Below, in pieces: positions 52,350 to 60,094 of a stretch of 64,000 nt of DNA. The DNA is from Ottowia oryzae (GTDB taxonomy: Bacteria; Pseudomonadota; Gammaproteobacteria; Burkholderiales; Burkholderiaceae_C): NCBI RefSeq assembly GCF_003008535.1, contig NZ_CP027666.1:3337501-3401500 (forward strand). The letters run 5' to 3'. The translations under genes were made by a program, and so were the position numbers. Each line of letters begins with the position of its first letter. The stretch's first letter is position 1. Under the pieces are notes generated by a model. It saw nothing but the letters and a program-made list of their open reading frames with translations, was not told the DNA's origin and did no database searches.

Positions 52350-52402
52350 GACGAATCCTTCAGGCGCCGGCCGCCGCCGCGGCAAGGGGCCTGGCGCTGC
52401 CC

Positions 52403-53350
52403 ATGGTCATCGGCCGCTTTGCCCCTTCGCCCACCGGCGCGCTGCATGCCGGGTCGCTGGTGGCAGCGCTGGCCAGCTGGCTGGACGTGCGTGCGCAAGG
52501 CGGCCGCTGGCTGGTGCGCATCGAAGACGTGGACACCCCGCGCTGCCTGCCCGGCGCCGACCAGCGCATCCTGCAGCAGCTGGCCGATTGCGGCCTGGTG
52601 CCCGACGAAGCGCCCACCTGGCAATCCCAACGCGGCCATCTCTACGAAGCTGCCCTGGCGCGGCTGGTGGATGAGGGCCTGGCCTACCCCTGCGCGTGCT
52701 CACGCAAAGACATCGCTCTGGCCCAGGCGGCGCTGGGCCGCAGCGCCACGCGCGGCGTGGAACTGCCCTACCCCGGCACCTGCCGGCCCGAGCGCGGCGG
52801 CCTGCATGGCCGACCCGCCCGCGCGTGGCGCCTGCACACTGGGCGTTTGATACCCAATCAGCCCCCAGCGCAGGATGGGCCAGCGCCGGCAGCTACGCAT
52901 TTCATAGCAAATTCAGCGCTGACCATCACCTGGAACGACCGCCGACTGGGCCCGCAGCGCCAGGATGTCGCCACCGCGGTGGGCGACTTCGTGCTGCGCC
53001 GCGCAGACGGGCTGTGGGCGTACCAGCTCGCCGTGGTGGTGGACGACGCCGCGCAAGGCATAACGCACGTCGTGCGCGGTGAAGACCTGGCCGACAACAC
53101 GCCGCGGCAGATCCTGCTGCAACGCGCGCTGGGCCTGCCCACGCCGCTGTACCTTCACACCCCGCTGGTGCTGGCCGCCGATGGCGAAAAGCTCAGCAAG
53201 CAAAACGGCGCCGAAGCCGTGGACACCCGCACACCGCTGCAGGCCCTGAACGCCGCCGCCGCGCCACTGGGCCTGCCCCCCGCGCCCACCGGCGACGTGC
53301 GCGGCGCACTGGCTTTCTGGACCGACGCGTGGCGCACGCGCTTGTGCTGA
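52403..53350 (+). CDS. gluQ: Glutamyl-queuosine tRNA(Asp) synthetase
   Basis: A 315-residue paralogue of the glutamyl-tRNA synthetase catalytic domain, lacking the anticodon-binding domain. It attaches glutamate to queuosine in tRNA(Asp). The HIGH-like motif is FAPSPTGALHAGSLVAAL (near 6-23), zinc ligands lie in CACSRKD and the later PYPGTC, and the KMSKS-like motif is GEKLSKQNG. Residues about 150-172 (RLIPNQPPAQDGPAPAATHF) are encoded by a copy of the dispersed repeat inserted in frame between RAWRLHTG and LTITWNDR, a loop region. The core motifs are intact, so the enzyme is probably active. The ATG at 52403 fits the family start. Confidence 0.92.
   Translation: MVIGRFAPSPTGALHAGSLVAALASWLDVRAQGGRWLVRIEDVDTPRCLPGADQRILQQLADCGLVPDEAPTWQSQRGHLYEAALARLVDEGLAYPCACSRKDIALAQAALGRSATRGVELPYPGTCRPERGGLHGRPARAWRLHTGRLIPNQPPAQDGPAPAATHFIANSALTITWNDRRLGPQRQDVATAVGDFVLRRADGLWAYQLAVVVDDAAQGITHVVRGEDLADNTPRQILLQRALGLPTPLYLHTPLVLAADGEKLSKQNGAEAVDTRTPLQALNAAAAPLGLPPAPTGDVRGALAFWTDAWRTRLC
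52858..52915 (-). repeat. Dispersed repeat copy inserted in frame in gluQ
   Basis: The minus strand reads TATGAAATGCGTAGCTGCCG, then GCGCTGGCCCATCCTGCGCT. It is read on the plus strand as PAQDGPAPAATHFIANS within gluQ. Confidence 0.75.
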
Positions 53351-53573
53351 CAGGCTGAGCGCCACCGGGGCGGCGAGCTGCCGTAGGGCACGCATTTCCG
53401 GCACAGCCAACGTGCACATCAAGCAGTTGCCGGCGCGAGGATGTGCGGAAGCCGCATGGGTGGATTCCAATGGCGGCGGGCAGCTGCGCGAATGCGCTGT
53501 CTGACCGATGGAACGAAAGCGTGGTCACAACAGCCGGGCCGCGCGCCAAGCCCTTCACGCACCCGAAGCCCCA

Positions 53574-53610
53574 GAAAAAAACCCCGCTATCTTGTGGATA
53601 GCGGGGTTTT
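53574..53610 (+). terminator. Strong bidirectional terminator between gluQ and tRNA-Lys
   Basis: CCCCGCTATC (53582-53591) pairs perfectly with GATAGCGGGG (53597-53606) around TTGTG, flanked by seven A residues on the left and TTTT on the right. It can end gluQ transcription and that of the tRNA on the other strand. The preceding 53351-53573 shows no gene. Confidence 0.85.
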
Positions 53611-53629
53611 CAGGCCAGAAGCCATGTTC

Positions 53630-53705
53630 TGGTAGGACGTACAGGGGTCGAACCTGTGACAAACGGATTAAAAGTCCGCTGCTCTACCAACTGAGCTAAC
53701 GTCCC
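53630..53705 (-). tRNA. tRNA-Lys (anticodon TTT)
   Basis: The 76-base sequence folds as a cloverleaf: acceptor GGGACGT with ACGTCCT (first pair G-T), D arm GCTC/GAGC, anticodon stem CGGA/TCCG around CTTTTAA (anticodon TTT), T arm ACAGG/CCTGT around TTCGACC, discriminator A and encoded CCA. The tcdA gene follows on the same strand after a short gap. Confidence 0.95.
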
Positions 53706-53749
53706 ACATTTGCCAGTTTACGCTTTAGCGTTTGCTGGAAAGCCTCGAA

Positions 53750-54577
53750 TTATAGCCCGGTTTTTTGGGGGTGGCCAGAAATTTTTTCAAGCACCCATCC
53801 GGCCGCGCAAAACCCGAAGGTGGCGGTCACCGCCACCGACGATCCGTAGCCGCTGCAATTGAGCGAACCGTCCACCTCTGCCGGCGCATCGCACGCCTGC
53901 GGCATGACCACGGTTTCGCGGCTGAACACCGCGTGCACGCCGATGCGGCGCCCGGCGGCCGGCGCGCCGTGGCGGCGGCGCAGCTGATAGCGCAACTGGG
54001 CGATCAGCGGGTCGTGCGTGACGTCGGCTACGTCGGCGATGTCCACGCGCTCGGCGTGGCGCTTGCCACCGGCCGCGCCCACGGTGATGAAGTGCACGCG
54101 CTCAGCGCGCGCCCAGGCGGCCATGGCGGTCTTGGCGCGCACTTGGTCGCACGCGTCGATGACGGCGTCGGCCGGTGCGGGCAGCAGCGCGGGCCAGTTG
54201 CCGGGCTCGACAAACTCATCCACGGCATGAACGATGCAACCAGGGTGGATCTGCGCAATGCGCTCGCGCATCGCCTCGACCTTGGCTTGCCCCAGCGTGG
54301 GCGTCAGCGCGTGAATCTGCCGGTTGACGTTGGATTCGGCCACGTGGTCCAGATCGATCAGCGTCAGGCGGGCAACGCCGCTGCGCGCCAGCGCCTCGGC
54401 GGCCCACGAGCCCACGCCGCCGATGCCCACCACCGCCACGTGCGCGGCGCGAATGCGCGCGGCGCCCTCGCTGCCGTACAGGCGCGTCAGGCCGCCAAAG
54501 CGGCGTTCGGTATCGGCCGCGTCTTCGGCACCGATGGGCATCGGCGGGGCGGTCGGCTGTTCGGGGGCGTGGGTCAT
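53750..54577 (-). CDS. tcdA: tRNA threonylcarbamoyladenosine dehydratase
   Basis: A 275-residue E1-like enzyme that cyclises t6A to ct6A at position 37 of tRNAs using ATP. ERRFGGLTRLYGSEGAARIR is followed by the nucleotide-binding AVVGIGGVGSWAAEALARSG (about 47-66), then the Arg/Asn motif ESNVNRQIHAL and the ATP-contact Asp in AVIDACDQVRAKTA. Length and motifs match E. coli TcdA (CsdL). The ATG at 54577 is chosen; an upstream in-frame start would add Arg/Ala-rich sequence. Its 3' end faces the tRNA-Lys gene. Confidence 0.92.
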   Translation of the reverse strand: MTHAPEQPTAPPMPIGAEDAADTERRFGGLTRLYGSEGAARIRAAHVAVVGIGGVGSWAAEALARSGVARLTLIDLDHVAESNVNRQIHALTPTLGQAKVEAMRERIAQIHPGCIVHAVDEFVEPGNWPALLPAPADAVIDACDQVRAKTAMAAWARAERVHFITVGAAGGKRHAERVDIADVADVTHDPLIAQLRYQLRRRHGAPAAGRRIGVHAVFSRETVVMPQACDAPAEVDGSLNCSGYGSSVAVTATFGFCAAGWVLEKISGHPQKTGL

Positions 54578-54914
54578 GAATCGGTGGCAAGGGCCAGGGC
54601 GCGGCAAGGAGCATTGGGCCCCAGCCCGGGCCGCCGGCTGTGGCGCAGATTGTAGAAGTGCTGTGCGCGCCGCGCGGGCGTGCCTGCCGGTTGGCACATC
54701 CGATCAACTATGTTTTTCATAGCTGCCAGCGCTGGTGCAGCGGGCGCCAGAGGCCAATTTTGCTTAAAGCCCGGAAGCGACGGCGCTGCGCTACCCCAAG
54801 GCATGCCCTCGGTAGAATGACCCCCTTGATTCTCTTGCGGGCGCCCTTGGCTGGCGGCCCGCGCCTTGTCCATTCTGGCTCCATCCCGGCCTAGACGGCC
54901 CACTTCACAACACC
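54578..54914. other. 337-base gap with a repeat copy upstream of valS
   Basis: A well-preserved dispersed repeat lies at 54713-54765 on the plus strand (CATAGCTGCCAGCGCTGGTG, then CAGCGGGCGCCAGAGGCC). No T-box or other leader structure was recognised. GGTAGAATG near 54812 could be part of the valS promoter. Confidence 0.7.
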
Positions 54915-57900
54915 ATGTCCGATCAGCCCGCGCAACCCGGCCTTGAAAGCCTGTCCAAATCGTTCGAACCGACCGCCATCGAGGCCTTCTGGGGCCCCGA
55001 GTGGGAACGCCGGGGCTACGGGCGCGCGGGCGTACGCGGCACAGGCCAGCCCGACGCGGCCGCGGCGGCGCGGGGCGATAACTTCTGCATCCAGCTGCCG
55101 CCCCCGAACGTGACGGGCACGCTGCACATGGGCCATGCGTTCAACCAGACGATCATGGACACGCTCACGCGCTACCACCGCATGCGCGGCTTCAACACGC
55201 TGTGGGTGCCCGGCACCGACCATGCGGGCATCGCCACGCAGATCGTGGTGGAGCGCCAGCTGCAAGAGCAGCAAGGCCAAAGCCGCTACGACCTGGGCCG
55301 CAAGAACTTCGTGGCGCGCGTGTGGGAATGGAAGCAGCAGTCGGGCGACACCATCACTCGCCAGATGCGCCGAATGGGCGACAGCGTGGACTGGGGCCAT
55401 GAGTACTTCACCATGGACGACAACCTGTCCAAAGTGGTGACCGACACCTTCGTGCGCCTGTACGAACAGGGCCTGATCTACCGCGGCAAGCGCCTGGTCA
55501 ACTGGGACCCGGCGCTGAAATCCGCCGTGAGCGACCTGGAAGTGGTCAGCGAAGAAGAAGACGGCTTTCTGTGGCACATCGCCTACCCGCTGGTCGACCC
55601 GGACGGCAGCCTGAAAGCCGCCGGCGCGCCCGCCAGCCTGGTGGTGGCCACCACCCGGCCCGAGACCATGCTGGGCGACGTCGCCGTGATGGTGCACCCC
55701 GAAGACGAGCGCTACCAGGCGCTGATCGGCAAGCACGTCACGCTGCCGCTGGTGGGCCGCGAGATTCCGGTGATTGCCGACGACTATGTGGACCGCGAGT
55801 TCGGCACCGGCGTGGTCAAGGTCACGCCCGCGCACGACGCCAACGACTACGCCGTGGGCCAGCGGCACAAGCTGCCCATGATCGGCGTGCTGAACCTAGA
55901 CGCCACCATCAACGACCAGTCGCCCGAGAAATACCGCGGCATGGACCGCTTCGTGGCGCGCAAGGCCATCGTGGCCGACCTGGATGCGCAAGGCGCGCTG
56001 GTCGACACCAAGAAACACAAGCTGATGGTGCCGCGCTGCGAGCGCACCGGCCAGATCATCGAGCCGATGCTGACCGACCAGTGGTTTGTGGCCATGACCA
56101 AGGTCAGCCCGCAAGACCCGACGGGCAAGAGCATTGCGCAAAAGGCGATCGACGCGGTGGCCAGCGGGCAGGTGCGCTTCGTGCCCGAAAACTGGGTCAA
56201 CACCTACAACCAGTGGATGAACAACATCCAGGACTGGACCATCAGCCGCCAGCTGTGGTGGGGCCACCAAATCCCCGCCTGGTACGGCGAAGATGGTTCA
56301 ATTTTTGTAGCAAACAACGAAGAAGAGGCCAGCGCCAAGGCCCAAAAAGCTGGCTATACCGGCACCCTGACGCGCGACCCCGATGTGCTGGACACCTGGT
56401 ACTCATCGGCGCTGGTGCCCTTCTCTTCGCTGGGCTGGCCGCAGCAAGAGACCCCCACGCTCCCCGCTGCGCGTGGTTCGCTGCCCCCCGAGGGGGCTGC
56501 TGCGCCTTCGGGCGGCCGTGCGGCGCAGCTCTCAGACATGGCGCTGTACCTGCCCTCATCGGTGCTGGTGACAGGGCACGACATCATCTTCTTCTGGGTG
56601 GCCCGGATGATCATGATGACCACGCACTTCACCGGCAAGGTGCCCTTCCGCGACGTGTACATCCACGGCCTGGTGCTGGACGCGCACGGCAAGAAGATGA
56701 GCAAGAGCGAGGGCAACGTGCTGGACCCGGTCGATCTGATCGACGGCATCGCGCTCGACCCGCTGCTGGCCAAGCGCACCACGGGCCTGCGCCGCCCCGA
56801 GACGGCGCCCAAGGTGCGCGAGAACACCAAGAAGGAATTCCCTGAAGGCATTCCCGGCTACGGCGCCGACGCGCTGCGCTTCACCTTCGCCGCCATGGCC
56901 ACGCTGGGGCGCACCATCAACTTCGACAGCAAGCGCTGCGAGGGCTACCGCAACTTCTGCAACAAGCTCTGGAACGCCAGCCGATTCGTGCTGATGAATT
57001 GCGAAGGTCATGATTGCGGAAATAACGCCCCCACGCTCCCCGCTTCGCGTGGTTCGCTGCCCCCCGAGGGGGCTGGCCCCGCCTTGGGGCGGCCCGGCAC
57101 CGGGGCCGAAGGCGATACCGCCCCTGAACGCTCTGCCGCCGACCGCTGGATCGTCAGCCGCCTGCAGAAGGCCGAGGCCGCCGTGGCCAAGGCTTTCGAG
57201 GACTACCGGCTGGACCTGGCAGCCAACGCCATCTACGACTTTGTGTGGAACGAGTTCTGCGACTGGTACCTTGAAATCGCCAAGGTGCAGATCCAGACCG
57301 GCTCGCCCGAGCAGCAACGCGCCACGCGCCGCACCCTGGTGCGCGTGCTGGAAGCCATTCTGCGGCTGGCGCACCCCATCATCCCGTTCGTGACCGAGGC
57401 GCTGTGGCAAGCCGTGGCGCCCGTGGCGGGCAAGTCGGGCGCGTCGATCATGGTGGCGGCCTACCCGCAATCGCAGGCGGCCAACATCGATGAGGCGGCC
57501 GAGGCCGAAATCGCCCGCCTGAAGGCGCTGGTGGACGCTTGCCGCACCTTGCGCGGCGAGATGAACGTGTCGCCCGCGCAGCGCCTGCCGCTGTACGCCA
57601 CCGGCGACGAAGCCTTCCTGCGCACCATGGGCCCCACGCTGCAAGCGCTGGCCAAACTGAGCGAGGTGCGCCTGTTTGCCGACGAAGCGCAATGGGCCGA
57701 GGCCGCTGGCGCCGCGCCCGTGGCCGTGGTGGGCGATGCGCGCCTCGCGCTGTTCATGGAAATCGACGTGGCGGCCGAGCAGCAGCGCCTGGACAAGGAG
57801 ATCAAGCGCCTGGAAGGCGAGATCGCCAAGGCCAACGCCAAGCTGGGCAACGAAGCCTTCGTGGCCAAGGCGCCGCCGCAGGTGATCGAGCAAGAGAAAA

Positions 57901-57965
57901 AGCGTGTGGCCGACTTTGGCGATGCGCTGGAGAAGTTGAAGGCGCAGCGCCGGCGCCTGGGCTGA
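54915..57965 (+). CDS. valS: Valyl-tRNA synthetase
   Basis: A 1016-residue class I synthetase. The HIGH motif is in PPPNVTGTLHMGHAF (61-75), the KMSKS motif in KKMSKSEGN (near 595), and the CP1 editing domain lies between (VVATTRPETMLGD). The C-terminus is the tRNA-binding coiled coil (LDKEIKRLEGEIAKANAKLG). Two in-frame segments (about 513-538 TPTLPAARGSLPPEG and 706-735 PTLPASRGSLPPEG) are not part of the family and come from two copies of a GC-rich repeat. They fall in surface loops, before DMALYLP and before ADRWIVS. With these removed, length is near the 950 residues expected. Confidence 0.96.
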   Translation: MSDQPAQPGLESLSKSFEPTAIEAFWGPEWERRGYGRAGVRGTGQPDAAAAARGDNFCIQLPPPNVTGTLHMGHAFNQTIMDTLTRYHRMRGFNTLWVPGTDHAGIATQIVVERQLQEQQGQSRYDLGRKNFVARVWEWKQQSGDTITRQMRRMGDSVDWGHEYFTMDDNLSKVVTDTFVRLYEQGLIYRGKRLVNWDPALKSAVSDLEVVSEEEDGFLWHIAYPLVDPDGSLKAAGAPASLVVATTRPETMLGDVAVMVHPEDERYQALIGKHVTLPLVGREIPVIADDYVDREFGTGVVKVTPAHDANDYAVGQRHKLPMIGVLNLDATINDQSPEKYRGMDRFVARKAIVADLDAQGALVDTKKHKLMVPRCERTGQIIEPMLTDQWFVAMTKVSPQDPTGKSIAQKAIDAVASGQVRFVPENWVNTYNQWMNNIQDWTISRQLWWGHQIPAWYGEDGSIFVANNEEEASAKAQKAGYTGTLTRDPDVLDTWYSSALVPFSSLGWPQQETPTLPAARGSLPPEGAAAPSGGRAAQLSDMALYLPSSVLVTGHDIIFFWVARMIMMTTHFTGKVPFRDVYIHGLVLDAHGKKMSKSEGNVLDPVDLIDGIALDPLLAKRTTGLRRPETAPKVRENTKKEFPEGIPGYGADALRFTFAAMATLGRTINFDSKRCEGYRNFCNKLWNASRFVLMNCEGHDCGNNAPTLPASRGSLPPEGAGPALGRPGTGAEGDTAPERSAADRWIVSRLQKAEAAVAKAFEDYRLDLAANAIYDFVWNEFCDWYLEIAKVQIQTGSPEQQRATRRTLVRVLEAILRLAHPIIPFVTEALWQAVAPVAGKSGASIMVAAYPQSQAANIDEAAEAEIARLKALVDACRTLRGEMNVSPAQRLPLYATGDEAFLRTMGPTLQALAKLSEVRLFADEAQWAEAAGAAPVAVVGDARLALFMEIDVAAEQQRLDKEIKRLEGEIAKANAKLGNEAFVAKAPPQVIEQEKKRVADFGDALEKLKAQRRRLG
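56452..56520 (+). repeat. GC-rich repeat copy 1, in frame in valS
   Basis: It begins CCCCACGCTCCCCGCTGCGC and continues with GTGGTTCGCTGCCCCCCGAG and a GGGGCTGCTGCGCC tail. Copy 2 at 57029-57095 shares about 45 bases with it. Both are translated in the same frame as PTLPA-ARG/SRG-SLPPEGA. Confidence 0.85.
57029..57095 (+). repeat. GC-rich repeat copy 2, in frame in valS
   Basis: It begins CCCCCACGCTCCCCGCTTCG and continues with CGTGGTTCGCTGCCCCCCGA, then GGGGGCTGGCCCCGCC. It lies 577 bases after copy 1 in the same orientation and reading frame. Confidence 0.85.
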
Positions 57966-58048
57966 CGCCAGCGCGCCTGGGCCAACCGGTCCAGGACAAA
58001 GCCCCGATCAGCGCGCCGGGCCGCCTGCCTGGCGCGCGGCCCGCTGGT

Positions 58049-59029
58049 TCAGGCGAACGGCATGGGCTCGCTGTCCAGCAGTCCGCCGGGGCCCCGCGCC
58101 TCGCTCATCATCAGGGTTTCGTGGATTCGATCCACCAGGTACCAGCTGCCACGCAGCTGCGATTCGTTCGTATAGGGCGCCAGGCGCGGCGTCACGCAGA
58201 CGTTATCCAGGCCTTGCAGAGGCGAATCGGGCGCGTAGATTTCTTCGTCGTCGCTGTCCATCAGCATCGCCCTGATGCGGCCGTTGCGCAGCACTTCGGA
58301 CAAGGCGTCCAGATCGAACAGCGCGGCGCGGCTGATGGAAGTCCACAGCTGGCCGGGCTTGCATGAAGACAGGATGCGTTCGCCCAGCAAACCACGGTAA
58401 CGGCTGGCGTAGATCATCTGCACGGAAACGGCGTCGGCCACTTCCAGCATTTCATTCAGGCTCATCGGCTGCACGCCCAGGCGGCGCCACAGCTCGGCGT
58501 TGCGGTGCACGGCCGGGTCGTAACCCACCACGCGCACGCCCAGGGGCACCAGCATCGTCGCCAGTACGTGCGCCACCGGTGCCAGGCCCAGCAAGGCCAC
58601 CACGCTGTCGTTGATCTCTCGCCCAGGCGCCGGCCGCACGGCCGCCGCGCGATCGCGGGCGCCAGCGCAGGCGCCATGCACACCCGAGCGAAACAGCGTC
58701 AAGATGGTGGACAGCAAGTATTCGGCGCTGGCGCGGACCGTGGCGCTGGACGCCTGAATCATGCGCACGCGGCGCTTCTGGCAGGCCTCGAAATCGACGT
58801 TGTCGGTGCCGTCGTGAATGCGGGCGATGGCCACCAGCTGCGGGGCCATGTCCAGCAAGGCGCTATTGACCTTGAAGCGCGAGGGCACGACCAGCGCGTC
58901 GACCTCGCCCAGGCGCGCAGCCAGGGCCTCGGGGTTGTCTGCAAGCTCTGGCAGATAATCCACCGTATGCCGGGATGCAAGCCATTGGCGGGCGTCGGAG
59001 GCAAGATCCTCCAGCAGGAGAATGTGCAC
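58049..59029 (-). CDS. Degenerate D-isomer 2-hydroxyacid dehydrogenase homologue
   Basis: A 326-residue protein with the overall fold pattern of 2-hydroxyacid dehydrogenases: IARIHDGTDNVDFEACQKR, VRVVGYDPAVHR and SISRAALFDLDALSEVLRNG. Key residues are changed. The GxGxxG loop reads LLGLAPVAHVLA, and the C-terminal catalytic His motif TPHIA reads TPRLAPYT. The Arg (in SISRAA) and an acidic residue (DDEEIY) remain. It may have lost dehydrogenase activity and taken on a binding or regulatory role. The GTG start at 59029 has GAGGA six bases upstream. It is divergent from galU. Confidence 0.8.
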   Translation of the reverse strand: MHILLLEDLASDARQWLASRHTVDYLPELADNPEALAARLGEVDALVVPSRFKVNSALLDMAPQLVAIARIHDGTDNVDFEACQKRRVRMIQASSATVRASAEYLLSTILTLFRSGVHGACAGARDRAAAVRPAPGREINDSVVALLGLAPVAHVLATMLVPLGVRVVGYDPAVHRNAELWRRLGVQPMSLNEMLEVADAVSVQMIYASRYRGLLGERILSSCKPGQLWTSISRAALFDLDALSEVLRNGRIRAMLMDSDDEEIYAPDSPLQGLDNVCVTPRLAPYTNESQLRGSWYLVDRIHETLMMSEARGPGGLLDSEPMPFA

Positions 59030-59114
59030 GCGTTCCTCAGTGATGTCGAATGATGCGGCCCGACATTCTGGCAGCTTGTTGGGGCAGTCACTGTAGCATT
59101 TGTATTAAAAATTC

Positions 59115-60002
59115 ATGCCTAAGCCCTACCAGGTCGATGTCGCCGTTTTTCCCGTCGCAGGGCTCGGCACGCGCTTTCTACCGGCCACCAAGGCCAGCCC
59201 CAAAGAGATGCTGCCGGTGGTGGACAAGCCACTCATCCAATACGCGGTGGAAGAGGCCTACGCGGCCGGCGTGCGGCACATGGTGTTTGTCACAGGGCGC
59301 AGCAAGCGCGCCATCGAAGACCACTTCGACACCGCCTACGAGCTGGAAAGCGAGCTGGAAGCCGCTGGCAAATCCGCCCTGCTGAACACCGTTCAGGCCG
59401 TGCAGCCTGCCGACATGGTGTGCACCTACGTGCGCCAGCCGCGCTCATTGGGGTTGGGGCACGCCGTGCTGTGCGCCGCGCACATCGTGGGCCAGCACCC
59501 GTTTGCGGTGCTGCTGGCGGATGACCTGATGGTCGGCCCGGCCAATGGCCTGCCGGTGCTGGCGCAAATGACCCGCGCTTACGAATCGCTGGGCCGTTCG
59601 GTACTGGCCGTGCAAGAGGTGCCGACCGACCAGGTCAGCCGCTACGGGATCGTGGCCGGCTCGCCTGCGGGCGAGCGGCTGATGAGCATCGAGCGCATCG
59701 TCGAAAAACCCTCGCCTGCCGAAGCGCCTTCGCGCATGGGTGTTGCCGGGCGCTACATCCTCACCCCGCGCATCTTCGACGAACTGCGCGACCAGCCGCC
59801 CGGCGCTGGCGGCGAGATTCAGCTGACCGACGCCATCGCGCGCCTGATGGCCAAAGAGCGCGTTTACGCTTACCAGTACGAGGGCAAGCGCTACGATTGC
59901 GGTAGCAAAGAGGGCTTTCTGCAAGCCACGGTGGAACTGGCCCTGCAACACCCGCAGATGGGTGCGTCGTTCTGCGAATACCTGAAGTCCCTGGCACTCT
60001 GA
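59115..60002 (+). CDS. galU: UTP-glucose-1-phosphate uridylyltransferase
   Basis: A 295-residue enzyme that makes UDP-glucose from UTP and glucose-1-phosphate, feeding exopolysaccharide, LPS and trehalose synthesis. The nucleotidyltransferase signature is FPVAGLGTRFLPATKASPKE (about 12-31); the later QPRSLGLGHAVLCAAH and FAVLLADDLM motifs bind nucleotide and metal; GRYILTPRIFDEL and KRYDCGSKEGFLQA are typical of GalU. Length matches E. coli GalU. Its stop codon is immediately followed by a repeat copy. Confidence 0.96.
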   Translation: MPKPYQVDVAVFPVAGLGTRFLPATKASPKEMLPVVDKPLIQYAVEEAYAAGVRHMVFVTGRSKRAIEDHFDTAYELESELEAAGKSALLNTVQAVQPADMVCTYVRQPRSLGLGHAVLCAAHIVGQHPFAVLLADDLMVGPANGLPVLAQMTRAYESLGRSVLAVQEVPTDQVSRYGIVAGSPAGERLMSIERIVEKPSPAEAPSRMGVAGRYILTPRIFDELRDQPPGAGGEIQLTDAIARLMAKERVYAYQYEGKRYDCGSKEGFLQATVELALQHPQMGASFCEYLKSLAL

Positions 60003-60055
60003 TATTCATAGCTGCCAGCGCTTTTCCATCAAGCGCCAGAGGCCGATTTAACAAA
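60003..60055 (+). repeat. Dispersed repeat copy between galU and the Sir2 gene
   Basis: The plus strand reads ATTCATAGCTGCCAGCGCTT, then TTCCATCAAGCGCCAGAGGCC and an AT-rich tail. It starts one base after the galU stop codon. Confidence 0.8.
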
Positions 60056-60094
60056 AAACTTCTGCATGCGACACAGTTTGTCGCTGCCCGGCCG

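Noticed and set aside
56296..56355. Possible further repeat copy in valS (TTTTTGTAGCAAACAACG)
   Set aside because: The encoded residues follow the expected ValRS sequence and no element core is present.
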